This document shows, piece after piece, positions 34,374 through 43,722 of a stretch of DNA of 64,000 nt. The notes beneath the pieces were generated by a model. The model was not told where the DNA came from. It was given only the letters and a program-made list of their open reading frames with translations, and searched no databases. Both the position numbers and the translations under genes were made by a program. The stretch is from Flammeovirgaceae bacterium UBA2366. Its GTDB lineage: Bacteria > Bacteroidota > Bacteroidia > Cytophagales > Cyclobacteriaceae. The stretch covers positions 186,001 through 250,000 of the forward strand of contig DDTK01000012.1 of assembly GCA_002344065.1 (NCBI GenBank), in the 5' to 3' direction. How positions within the stretch are numbered: the first letter of the stretch is position 1; every line of letters begins with the position of its first letter.

Positions 34374-34565
34374 TAACACGGGTTTTGCGCCTGCCTGGCC
34401 GGTAGGCAGGTCAGGCGGGGTGACCCCGATGAAAAATCGGGACAGGCTGTGCAAACTTGGGGCTTTGTGCTTCTATTCAAGTTCAGTGCTGGTTGACAGT
34501 TTTCCCGATGAATCGGGACAAGTCGTGCTCCGAATTCCGCCACTGCGCCAAGTGCCAAAACGTTA
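34374..34565 (+). repeat. attC-like hairpin repeat E
   Basis: A 192-bp copy, TAAC to CGTTA, nearly identical to repeat C, with the same internal palindromes. Such identity over non-coding DNA in a diverged array implies a recent copy or gene conversion. Confidence 0.65.
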
Positions 34566-34707
34566 GTGGCAATTATAACAAGACCATCCACAATCGACAA
34601 TTACATTGAAAGTTGAACGAGAGTAATATTTACCTTCATCTTAACAACGAGAGTAATTTTTTAGTATTTCCGCCCTTGTATATTGGAAGACAAAGAATAA
34701 CAGCCGA
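34566..34707. other. Cassette without a protein gene
   Basis: About 140 bp of AT-rich DNA between repeats E and F. No open frame here has a plausible protein; the only long one runs into repeat F. A 12-bp direct repeat AACGAGAGTAAT occurs at 34616-34627 and 34646-34657. It is either a decayed cassette or one that encodes a small RNA. Confidence 0.4.
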
Positions 34708-34885
34708 TAACGCGGGTTTTGCGCCTGCCTGGCCGGTAGGCAGGTCAGGCGGGTTGACCCCGATGAAAAATCGGGACAAGCTGTGCAAACTTGGAGCTTT
34801 GTGCCTCTATTCAAGTGCAGTGCTGGTCGATCCGCCTCAGGCGGATGCCCCTAAATCCGCTTCTTCGTCAAGCGCTAAACCATTA
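34708..34885 (+). repeat. attC-like hairpin repeat F (right end of array)
   Basis: It starts TAAC and ends CATTA instead of CGTTA; the 3' arm is decayed (TCGTCAAGCGCTAAACCATTA). The 5' half is like C and E, but a palindrome GATCCGCCTCAGGCGGAT replaces part of the middle. It ends 10 bp before the stop codon of the neighbouring permease gene, so the array abuts that gene. Confidence 0.55.
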
Positions 34886-34894
34886 TGCTGTTAT

Positions 34895-37345
34895 TCATTC
34901 ATATCGCAACGACTTCACCGGATCGCTGGTGGCGGCTTTAATTGATTGATAACTAACGGTTATCCACGCAATCAGAATAGCCACTACACCTGCACCAGCA
35001 AAAATCCAAAATCCAATTTGAATGCGGTAGGCGTAATTTTGCAGCCACCAGTGTTCCATTACATACCAGGCCACCGGGGCTGCAAAGACAAAAGCAATCG
35101 CCACCATCTTTGTAAAATCTTTCGACAACAGGATTACAATACTACCTACTGATGCCCCTAATACTTTTCGCACACCAATTTCCTTAATGCGAAGCGTGGT
35201 GATATAAGCCGATAGTGCGAAAAGCCCGATACACGCCACAAAAATTGCCAGCCCGGAAAACACAGCGAACAGATTTCCGGTTTGCTGCTCAGCTGTATAC
35301 AACTGGTTCAGGCTTTCATCCAAAAAAAGATACTTGAATGGTTGTTCGGGCACTACTTCTTTCCATTTGCTCTCCACCAACTGAATAGCAGTAGTAAGTT
35401 GATTTTGATTTATGCGCGCCACAATGTATTGATTGCCGCCATTAAAAAGTTCATTACTCTGGAGAACCAATGGTGTAACCTGGTCGCGCAAAGAGTTAAA
35501 ATTGAAATCTTTCACAACGCCAATAACCTGAAACGGAACAGCCACAATCTCATTCTGCTGCTGTTGCATGGCTATTAATTTCCGGCCTATTGGGCTTTCA
35601 AGCCCCATTGTTTTTACGGCTGTTTCATTTAAGATAACAGAAAGGGAATCGTTAACATTTTCTGCAAACAGTCTTCCCTCAACCAACTCAAATCCCAGGG
35701 TTTCGATCAATCCATCAGAAACCACCATCGACTTGGTGGTTAGGATTTCGGATGAGCCTTCCGGCTGAAACTGAATTCCGAAAAAATTATCTTCCCTGCC
35801 AGGTATTGCAAAAGCACCGGCAGCCGATTGTATTTCAGGTAACCTTCTGATTTCTTCAATTAATGTTTTGCCTTGTTGCGGCTGCAGTGTGAAGCCCCGC
35901 TCCACCACAAGCAATTGCTCCTTATCAAAGCCAAGCGATTTTTCACGCATAAATTTCATCTGATCACCGATCACCAAGGTGCCGATCATGAGCACAATGG
36001 AAATCCAAAATTGGAATACCACCAACCCGTTTCGTATCCACCTGCCCTTCTGGCTTCCGGTAAACTTACCCTTCATCACCACAACAGGATTGAACGATGA
36101 CAAAACAAAAGCCGGGTACAATCCGGCCAATAGTCCTACAACGGTAGTCAGCAGCAACAATACCCCAACTGATGTTAAATCGAAGGGAAAATTAAGTTCT
36201 TTGTCAATCAGGTTGTTGAAAAACGGCAAAAATGAGTTCATTAAAACCAATGCCAGCAGCACACCAACAGCACTTAATACAAAAGCTTCCGTTAGAAATT
36301 GTGTCATCAATTGCTGCCGTAGCGAACCCATAACCTTTCGCACACCTACTTCGCGCGAGCGCTCGGCTGAACGGGCTGTTGAGAGGTTCATAAAATTAAT
36401 GCAGGCAATAACGAGGATAAGTATAGCCACCGCAATCATAATGTACACCGAGTTGATGTTTCCGCTGGGCTTCATTTGGGCTTCGAGGTAAACGGGATCG
36501 AGGTGAATGGAAGAAAGCGGTTGAAGGTAATACCGGTAGCCATTGCCTTCACGTTTATAATCTTCCCACGATTTTCCAAGCTCACGCTCAATCTGAGCTG
36601 CCGCATAGGTATCCACCAATTTTGAAAATTTCTCTTGGAAGGCTCGGGTATCTGTTCCGGTTTTAAGTTTAAAGTATGTATAATTTGAAAAGCTGACAAA
36701 ATTCTCCTGCCGCGTGAACGGAAAGGTTGAAGCCGATAACAAGGCATTGAACTTAAAATGTGAATTTTCAGGGATATCCGCTACCACGCCCACTACCTTA
36801 AAATCTCCTTGTGGCCCTGGGCCCCGAATCGTTTTATTAATCGGATCAGCTTCACCAAAATAGCGCTTAGCCAATTCTTCCGTAACAACAATTTCGTTGG
36901 CTGCCTTTAACGCACGCTCAGGATTGCCTTTGATAAAGGAAAAACTAAAAACATCAAAGAAGGAACTATCGACTACCAACACCATTTCCTCATCAAACTG
37001 AATTAATTCTTCCTGTTCATTGGTGAATGAAAAAGTAACATTCGTAAACCGGAACGCCTGTGTTGATTCTTCTACTTCGGGCAGATCGCGTTTGGCAACA
37101 TCTTCGTAGGAGGCGGGAATAATGGCATAATGGGTTGAATGATTGGGGTACTTTCGCTCCAGCACCATCCTGTAAATCCGATCCTGATCCTTAAAGAATT
37201 TATCATATGAAAATTCATTCCGGATGAACAAAACAATCAGCAGGCAGCTTGCCACACCCACGGCCAATCCCATTACGTTGATAAATGAATAGATTTTCTG
37301 CCGAAGCAAATTGCGGATTGCAATTTTCAGATTGTTCTTAAACAT
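34895..37345 (-). CDS. FtsX-type ABC transporter permease
   Basis: An 816-residue permease with two MacB_PCD/FtsX units. There is a transmembrane helix near residue 20, a large periplasmic domain, a helix cluster (about 300-400) with the motif RSREVGVRKVMGSLRQQL, a further helix, a second periplasmic domain, and a C-terminal cluster with RIKEIGVRKVLGAS. It ends in the usual DPVKSLRYE. Such Bacteroidota proteins work with a separate ATPase, often for peptide or lipoprotein export or stress response. No ATPase gene is next to it. It is the downstream member of a tandem pair. Confidence 0.9.
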   Translation of the reverse strand: MFKNNLKIAIRNLLRQKIYSFINVMGLAVGVASCLLIVLFIRNEFSYDKFFKDQDRIYRMVLERKYPNHSTHYAIIPASYEDVAKRDLPEVEESTQAFRFTNVTFSFTNEQEELIQFDEEMVLVVDSSFFDVFSFSFIKGNPERALKAANEIVVTEELAKRYFGEADPINKTIRGPGPQGDFKVVGVVADIPENSHFKFNALLSASTFPFTRQENFVSFSNYTYFKLKTGTDTRAFQEKFSKLVDTYAAAQIERELGKSWEDYKREGNGYRYYLQPLSSIHLDPVYLEAQMKPSGNINSVYIMIAVAILILVIACINFMNLSTARSAERSREVGVRKVMGSLRQQLMTQFLTEAFVLSAVGVLLALVLMNSFLPFFNNLIDKELNFPFDLTSVGVLLLLTTVVGLLAGLYPAFVLSSFNPVVVMKGKFTGSQKGRWIRNGLVVFQFWISIVLMIGTLVIGDQMKFMREKSLGFDKEQLLVVERGFTLQPQQGKTLIEEIRRLPEIQSAAGAFAIPGREDNFFGIQFQPEGSSEILTTKSMVVSDGLIETLGFELVEGRLFAENVNDSLSVILNETAVKTMGLESPIGRKLIAMQQQQNEIVAVPFQVIGVVKDFNFNSLRDQVTPLVLQSNELFNGGNQYIVARINQNQLTTAIQLVESKWKEVVPEQPFKYLFLDESLNQLYTAEQQTGNLFAVFSGLAIFVACIGLFALSAYITTLRIKEIGVRKVLGASVGSIVILLSKDFTKMVAIAFVFAAPVAWYVMEHWWLQNYAYRIQIGFWIFAGAGVVAILIAWITVSYQSIKAATSDPVKSLRYE

Positions 37346-37364
37346 AATTAATACTTTATTTAAA

Positions 37365-39780
37365 CTACTCGTAACGAAGAGACTGTACCGGGTTTACCAT
37401 AGCAGCCTTAACTATTTGTGCACTTATTGTTAAGAGCGCTATAATCATTACAACCAGGCTCGGCAAAGCAAATATCCACCAGGTTAATGTAATCTTGCTC
37501 GCAAAACCTTGCAACCACAAATGCATAATCCACCAGGCTACCGGAACAGCCAACACAACGGCTATTGCCATTAGCATGAGATAATCTTTACTTACCAAAC
37601 GAAGGATACCGGGCACGGAAGCACCAAGTACTTTTCGTATGCCGATTTCCTTAGTACGTTGTATGGCCGTAAGTGACGATAATCCAAATAAACCCAGGCA
37701 GGCAATAAAAATAGCCAGCCCACTGAACACGCCAAACACACTTCCAAACTGCTGATCGGCCTGGTATTGCTGATTATAATGATCATCTAAAAAGAAGAAG
37801 TTGAATGGATTGCCCGGAAAGAATTCTTTCCATAGGGCTTCAAAATGAACCATCGACTCCTTCACTTTGGTTGTATTAAGTTTGATGGAATAAAATCCGC
37901 CTGGTGCAGGTGAATAACGGAACACCAAAGGCTCAACCGACTTCTTCAATGATTCCTGAGCATAATCCCTTACCACACCTACTATCCGGAATGTGTCGCC
38001 CCAAAAGTTTATCCGATCGTTGATTGCATCATCCAGGTTGGTAAAGCCCATCAACTTTGCTCCGGATTCATTCAGTATTACTGTACCTTCTTCACCGCTA
38101 ACCTCGCCAGAGAAGGGCCGACCAGCTGCTATTTCAAGTCCATAGGATTGAATGAAATCATGATCCATCATAATTACCCGGTACTGATTAGCCTCATCTT
38201 CACGCTGACTCAATCGCCTGATTCCACCGGCATTCCAATCGGGCGATCGGCCCGGAACTGAACTTGATGCACTCACGGCACTCACCTCCGGATATTGCAA
38301 CACCTGCTGCTTAAAGGCTTCAAACTTGGTCAGCAAAGTGGAATCAACAATATTGGGTGAACGTAGCACAAGTGTTTGATCAATGTTAACACCCAATTTT
38401 TGTGTGCGCATAAAATTAATTTGTTGGTAAACTGTGAATGTGCCAACAATCAAAGCAACAGATGCCATAAACTGTACCACAACCATTCCCTTTCTGAACC
38501 TAACACCCTGCCCGGTGTTTTTAAATCGTCCCTTCAAAACTTCAACCGGACGAAAGCCAGACAATACAAATGCAGGGTATAAACCAGCTAACAGGGCCCC
38601 GGCCAGTATCATCAACACGACACCGATCCAAAACTGTGGTTCTCGGAATAAGGTCAGGTCAATTGGTCGTGCGGTAAGCTGGCTAAACCAAGGTGTTAAC
38701 GTGGCAACCAATCCAATAGCCAACGCTACAGCAACACTATTCAACAACACCGACTCGAACAAAAACTGCTGTAAAAGTTGAAAACGAAATCCGCCCATCA
38801 CCTTTCGCACACCTACTTCACGTGCGCGTTCAATTGACTTGGCCGTTGATAGGTTTATGTAGTTAATCCAAGCAATAAAAATAATGAGTATGGCTACTAC
38901 GGAAAGAAACTTTACAGTACTTCGATCTCCATTCGGCTTGAACTCACCAATAAAATTTGAGTCGAGATGAATGTCAGAGATGGGTTGCAAGCGAAAGGTC
39001 ATGCCGGCTTCCCATCGCTTCAATTCTTCGCCTTCACGCTGTTCAACAAATGCCGGCAGCTTAGATTCCAATTCCAATGATTTTGCGTTTTTATCCAACA
39101 ATATGTAAGTCAAAAACCCATCCCATTGCCATTGATTCAGTTCAGCCTCATTTGTACGACCGGTAAGTATCGCATACGTTGCAAACGACAACAGCGCGTC
39201 AATTTTCATGTGAGATGTCTCAGGGATGTCTTCAAACATACCGGTAATCACATACTCAACCCTGCCGTTGTTTCTCATCGATTTTCCCACAGGATTTTCA
39301 TCGCCAAAATATTTTTTAGCCAATGAACGGGAAATGACCATAGTGTACGGTTCTTTTAGCACTAGTGAGTCTACTCCGGCAACAAGTGGAAGGGAGAAAA
39401 TCTTAAAGAAGTCAGCACTGGAATAAAAAACGTTATCTTCTTTAAAAAATATATCACCATGGGCAAGCAATGCGTTACTCTTTGACAGTCGAACATACCG
39501 GTCCACTTCCGGGAAATTCGCTTTCAGGTCGGGGCCTATGCCCAGGCAGCCCGAGGCCCATCGTGTTGAAAGCTCACCCTTGTTGTATCGGGTCAAGCTG
39601 AACCCTAAATATGCGATCGCTCTTATCCAAAAATTTATCATAGCTGTATTCGTGCATTACAAACTGAGCAATAAGCAAGCAGGCTGTCATGCCAATGGCC
39701 AGACCCAATACATTTATAGCCGTGAACGATTTATTACGCGAGATATAACGCCAAATGGAGGTCAGGTAATTTTTGAGCAT
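37365..39780 (-). pseudogene. FtsX-type ABC permease, frameshifted near the N-terminus
   Basis: The first frame (39780 down to about 39590) gives MLKNYLTSIWRYISRNKS and a membrane helix, reaches RIFRVQLDPIQQG and stops. The second frame carries on from RYNKGELSTRWAS to the end SLRYE at 37365. Removing one C from the run GACCCGATAC (plus-strand ggg at 39590-39592) joins them as RVQLDRYNKGEL, giving one protein of about 800 residues like its neighbour, with RAREVGVRKVMGGF and RTKEIGIRKVLGAS. Either a genuine single-base insertion or a sequencing error. Residue-level homology to the downstream permease suggests tandem duplication. Confidence 0.8.
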
Positions 39781-39959
39781 GGTACGAGTTTAAGAATGAA
39801 TACTCAGGCACGAATGAACAATTACACTCAAATACCCAAATAACAATACCTTCAAATACAATGAAAGTGCCACATAAAAAACTCCGTTTTAGGGCCTTCA
39901 TTAAACTTTCCGATAAACCCAATGTTCTTTAACGAACTTTTTCGTCCGCCACCGGACGG

Positions 39960-40916
39960 TTAAAACAAGTCTTTGGCGATCTTATAAATAGGGTCGGATT
40001 TACCCATGGAATAAAAATGGAGTGTAGGCACACCTGCTTTGATTAACTCTTTCGATTGATTCACCGCCCACTCTACTCCTACCTGGCGAACAGCAGCATT
40101 GTCTTTACATTTCTCAACCTCATCCGCCAACGCTTCAGGCAAGTCGATATGAAAAATGGTAGGCAATACACTCACCTGGTTTCTGGTGGTGATTGGCTTT
40201 ATGCCCGGAATAATCGGAACATGGATGCCAAACTCCCTGCACTTTGCCACAAAATCAAAATACTTCTGGTTGTCGAAAAACATTTGAGTAACAATATACT
40301 CAGCGCCCAAATCAACTTTTAGCTTTAAATATTTCAAATCGGTTTTGAGATTAGGCGCGGCAAAATGCTTTTCAGGATAGCCTGCTACCCCAATGCAAAA
40401 ATTAGTAGGCGTGTGATTCAATAACTCTTCGTCAAGATAAACTCCGTTGTTTATATCCACCACCTGCTGTACCAGTTCTGATGCATATTTATGCCCGTCA
40501 GGTTCAGGTACAAAACGCCCCTCATTTTTAATTCCGTCCCCCTGCAATACCAATACATTTTCTATACCCAGAAAGTGCAGGTCAATCAATGCATTCTCGG
40601 TCTCGTCTTTCGAAAACCCGCCACAGATAATGTGCGGTACCGTATCAACCTTATAATGGTTTTGGATGGCCGCGCACAACGCTACCGTACCAGGTCTTTT
40701 CCTTGTTGACCGTTTTTCGAGCAAGCCATTTTCACGTTTTTTATAAACATATTCTTCGCGATGGTACGTTACATCTACGAAGGAAGGTTTGAACTCCATA
40801 AGCGGGTCCATATGATCGAATAATGATCGGATGTTTTCACCTTTTAAGGGAGGAAGAACCTCAATCGTGAATAAAGTTTTTCCGTTTGATCGTTTTAAAT
40901 GTTCTGTGACCTTCAT
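39960..40916 (-). CDS. metF: Methylenetetrahydrofolate reductase
   Basis: A 318-residue FAD enzyme that reduces 5,10-methylene-THF to 5-methyl-THF, the methyl donor for MetH. Catalytic Glu lies in FTIEVLPP near residue 19; VDVTYH and the flavin-binding ALxGDG-like LVLQGDGI are present, as is QMFFDNQKYFDF. It is the third gene of the met operon, 121 bp after metH-C, with a repeat-rich spacer. The operon lies under a SAM-I riboswitch. Confidence 0.94.
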   Translation of the reverse strand: MKVTEHLKRSNGKTLFTIEVLPPLKGENIRSLFDHMDPLMEFKPSFVDVTYHREEYVYKKRENGLLEKRSTRKRPGTVALCAAIQNHYKVDTVPHIICGGFSKDETENALIDLHFLGIENVLVLQGDGIKNEGRFVPEPDGHKYASELVQQVVDINNGVYLDEELLNHTPTNFCIGVAGYPEKHFAAPNLKTDLKYLKLKVDLGAEYIVTQMFFDNQKYFDFVAKCREFGIHVPIIPGIKPITTRNQVSVLPTIFHIDLPEALADEVEKCKDNAAVRQVGVEWAVNQSKELIKAGVPTLHFYSMGKSDPIYKIAKDLF

Positions 40917-40936
40917 TGTCTTAATTTAAACTTTGT

Positions 40937-41031
40937 TAATTTGAAAATGTGCTGATTTGAAAATTTGAAAATTCCATGTTCGGTTGAATGTGTGTTTATT
41001 CTCAAATCTTCAAATTGATAAATTTTCAAAT
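40937..41031. repeat. Inverted AT-rich repeat pair between metF and metH
   Basis: Left block 40937-40973 has units AATTTGAAAAT and TGATTTGAAAATTT. The right block 40998-41031 carries their inverse (AAATTTTCAAATCA). About 24 bp lie between. The design resembles the blocks flanking the S23-type gene at 4.5-5.0 kb, but here no gene is enclosed. Confidence 0.5.
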
Positions 41032-41037
41032 CAAAAA

Positions 41038-43722
41038 TCAATCATATGCTAAGTTAGGTGCTAACCACCTTTCAACTTCTTCCACCTTCATCCCCTTCCG
41101 TTCTGCATACTCTTCAACCTGATCTTTTTCAATTTTGCCCAATCCAAAATATTTTGACTCCGGGTGTGAAAAATAATATCCACTGACGGATGAAGCAGGG
41201 TACATAGCGAAAGACTCCGTAAGGCGTATGCCAGCCTGACGCTCAGCTTCTAATATTTCAAACAACGTTCTTTTCTCCGTATGATCCGGGCAAGCCGGAT
41301 AGCCAGGGGCCGGACGGATACCCTGGTACTTTTCAGAAATCAATTCAGTATTGGAAAGTTGTTCAGATGCTGCATAACCCCAGTATTCTTTACGCACCTT
41401 CTCATGTAAACACTCGGCAAAAGCCTCCGCCAACCGATCGGCCAATGCTTTTACCATGATATCAGAATAATCATCATGAACAGCCTGATACTCAGCAATC
41501 AATTTCTCGATGCCAACACCAGCGGTAACAGCAAATATTCCAATATAATCTGTTTTTCCTGACGAGTCAGGAGCAATGAAATCTGCCAGTGAAAAATTAG
41601 GAAGTCCGGAAGCCTTCTTGTTTTGCTGGCGCAGAAAATGGAATGTAGCAAAGGGCTGATCCATCTGTTCATTGATGTATAACTTTACATCGTCTGTAGC
41701 AGTACGCTTTGCCGGATAAAAACCAACAACTCCATTAGCCTTTAGGCTCTTCTCCTTTATTATTTTATCCAACATGTGCTGGGCATCATCAAATAGTTTC
41801 TTTGCTTCCGCTCCCACCACCGGATCGGTAAGAATTCCCGGATAACGACCCGCCAACATCCAGGTTTGAAAGAAGGGCGTCCAATCAATGTACTTTCGAA
41901 GTTCTTCCAACGGAAAATCCAGCAATACTTTATTTCCCAAAAATGAAGGTTTGTGAACATTCAGGTTAGTCCAGTCAATCAGTGTTTGGTTTTTTCTTGC
42001 ATCGGTTATAGAAAGAAAATTCTTTTCCTGTCTGCGGCTTTCATGCTCCGCTCTGAGCTTTTGATACTCAAGTTTGGTTCGGTCCCTAAAGGCCTTGCGG
42101 GTAGTTGTACTTATAAATTCACTGGCTACCGGAACACTGCGGGAAGCATCGAGCACGTGCACCACCGGTCCATCATATACCGGATCAATTTTTACAGCTG
42201 TATGAATACGGGATGTTGTGGCACCGCCAATCAACAAGGGCAACTCGAAATTCTGACGCTGCATCTCCTTCGCGACATGCACCATTTCATCCAGTGATGG
42301 GGTAATCAATCCGCTTAAGCCAATGATATCTACTTTCTCCTGTTTGGCCCGTTCTAATATTTTATCTGCCGGTACCATTACCCCCAGGTCAACAACATCA
42401 TAATTATTACAGGCCAGTACCACACCCACAATATTTTTACCGATGTCGTGTACATCGCCTTTAACGGTTGCCAACAAAATTCGCGCTGCTGGTTTGCCTA
42501 CATCCCCACTTCTTCTTTTTTCCTCCTGAAGAAATGGCTCGAGATACGCCACTGCTTTCTTCATAACACGGGCACTCTTTACAACCTGCGGAAGAAACAT
42601 TTTTCCGGCACCGAACAAATCGCCAACCACATTCATGCCATCCATTAAAGGTCCTTCAATCACCTCCAGTGGTTTGTTGTATTTCTGTCGCGCCTCTTCC
42701 GTATCCTGATCGATGAAATCAATAATACCTTTCACCAGTGCATGGGTAATACGTTCCTCAACGGATCCGCTTCGCCACGCATCATCAGCCTCTTTCTTTT
42801 TTACCGATCCTTTAAACGTTTCCGCAAATTCAAGCAAACGTTCAGTTGCATCATCCCTCCTGTTCAGCAATACATCTTCAACACGTTCCAACAACTGCTT
42901 ATCAATTTCATCATACACTTCCAGCATGGTTGGATTTACAATACCCATATCCATACCGTGTTGTATGGCGTGATACAAAAAGGCTGCATGCATAGCTTCC
43001 CTCACCTTTTGATTTCCGCGAAAACTGAAAGACACATTACTTACCCCTCCACTCACATGGGCATGAGGAAGATTTTCACGAATCCAGCGGGCAGCTTTAA
43101 AAAAATCCACAGCATAATTCCGGTGTTCTTCAATGCCTGTAGCAACCGGAAAAATATTCGGGTCGAAGATGATATCTTCAGCCGGGAACTTAACTTCATT
43201 AACCAGGATATCGTACGCGCGCTTGCAAATTGAAATCCTCCGCTCGAATGTATCGGCCTGACCCTGCTCATCGAAAGCCATTACCACTACGGCAGCACCA
43301 TACCGCCTGACCAATTTTGCCTGGCGAATAAATTCTTCTTCACCGGCTTTCATGCTGATGGAGTTCACTATGCCCTTGCCTTGCAGGCACTTCAAACCAG
43401 CTTCTATAACCTCCCACTTGGAGGAATCAATCATCACCGGAATGCGGGAGATTTCCGGCTCGGCTGCCATCAGGTTAAGAAACCTGACCATAGCCGCCTG
43501 AGAATCAAGCATTCCCTCATCCATGTTTACATCAATAACCTGCGCACCGCCACGCACCTGATCAAGCGCTACTTCCAGCGCTTCATCAAATTTATCGTCT
43601 TTAATAAGCTTTAAAAATCGAGCGGATCCAGTAACGTTTGTCCGCTCACCAATATTGACAAAGTTAGAAGCCGGTGTTACAGTAACCGGTTCGAGTCCGC
43701 TGAGGCGTAAATACTTATGCAT
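41038..43722 (-). CDS. metH: Methionine synthase, pterin/cobalamin/activation part
   Basis: 894 residues corresponding to the C-terminal three modules of cobalamin-dependent MetH. The pterin-binding TIM barrel starts at NFVNIGERTNVTGS. The B12 cap and Rossmann domain carry the cobalt-ligand motif DVHDIGKN, and the SAM-binding activation domain has GIRPAPGYPACPDHTEK. The homocysteine-binding module is in the preceding gene, which overlaps by 8 nt, so the enzyme is made as two chains. Loss of covalent linkage is compatible with function because the modules move separately. Confidence 0.94.
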   Translation of the reverse strand: MHKYLRLSGLEPVTVTPASNFVNIGERTNVTGSARFLKLIKDDKFDEALEVALDQVRGGAQVIDVNMDEGMLDSQAAMVRFLNLMAAEPEISRIPVMIDSSKWEVIEAGLKCLQGKGIVNSISMKAGEEEFIRQAKLVRRYGAAVVVMAFDEQGQADTFERRISICKRAYDILVNEVKFPAEDIIFDPNIFPVATGIEEHRNYAVDFFKAARWIRENLPHAHVSGGVSNVSFSFRGNQKVREAMHAAFLYHAIQHGMDMGIVNPTMLEVYDEIDKQLLERVEDVLLNRRDDATERLLEFAETFKGSVKKKEADDAWRSGSVEERITHALVKGIIDFIDQDTEEARQKYNKPLEVIEGPLMDGMNVVGDLFGAGKMFLPQVVKSARVMKKAVAYLEPFLQEEKRRSGDVGKPAARILLATVKGDVHDIGKNIVGVVLACNNYDVVDLGVMVPADKILERAKQEKVDIIGLSGLITPSLDEMVHVAKEMQRQNFELPLLIGGATTSRIHTAVKIDPVYDGPVVHVLDASRSVPVASEFISTTTRKAFRDRTKLEYQKLRAEHESRRQEKNFLSITDARKNQTLIDWTNLNVHKPSFLGNKVLLDFPLEELRKYIDWTPFFQTWMLAGRYPGILTDPVVGAEAKKLFDDAQHMLDKIIKEKSLKANGVVGFYPAKRTATDDVKLYINEQMDQPFATFHFLRQQNKKASGLPNFSLADFIAPDSSGKTDYIGIFAVTAGVGIEKLIAEYQAVHDDYSDIMVKALADRLAEAFAECLHEKVRKEYWGYAASEQLSNTELISEKYQGIRPAPGYPACPDHTEKRTLFEILEAERQAGIRLTESFAMYPASSVSGYYFSHPESKYFGLGKIEKDQVEEYAERKGMKVEEVERWLAPNLAYD

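Noticed and set aside
28888..34890. CRISPR array
   Set aside because: Repeats are 125-190 bp, imperfect and palindromic, and are separated by whole genes, with no cas genes.
34613..34945. 110-codon open frame across repeat F
   Set aside because: It reads through the hairpin repeat into the antisense of the permease gene, and the same peptide (FAPAWPVGRSGG) appears from repeats C and E, so it is a by-product of the repeat.
39943..39958. CGTCCG/CGGACG hairpin after metF as a terminator
   Set aside because: The stem is convincing, but neither strand has a T-tract after it.
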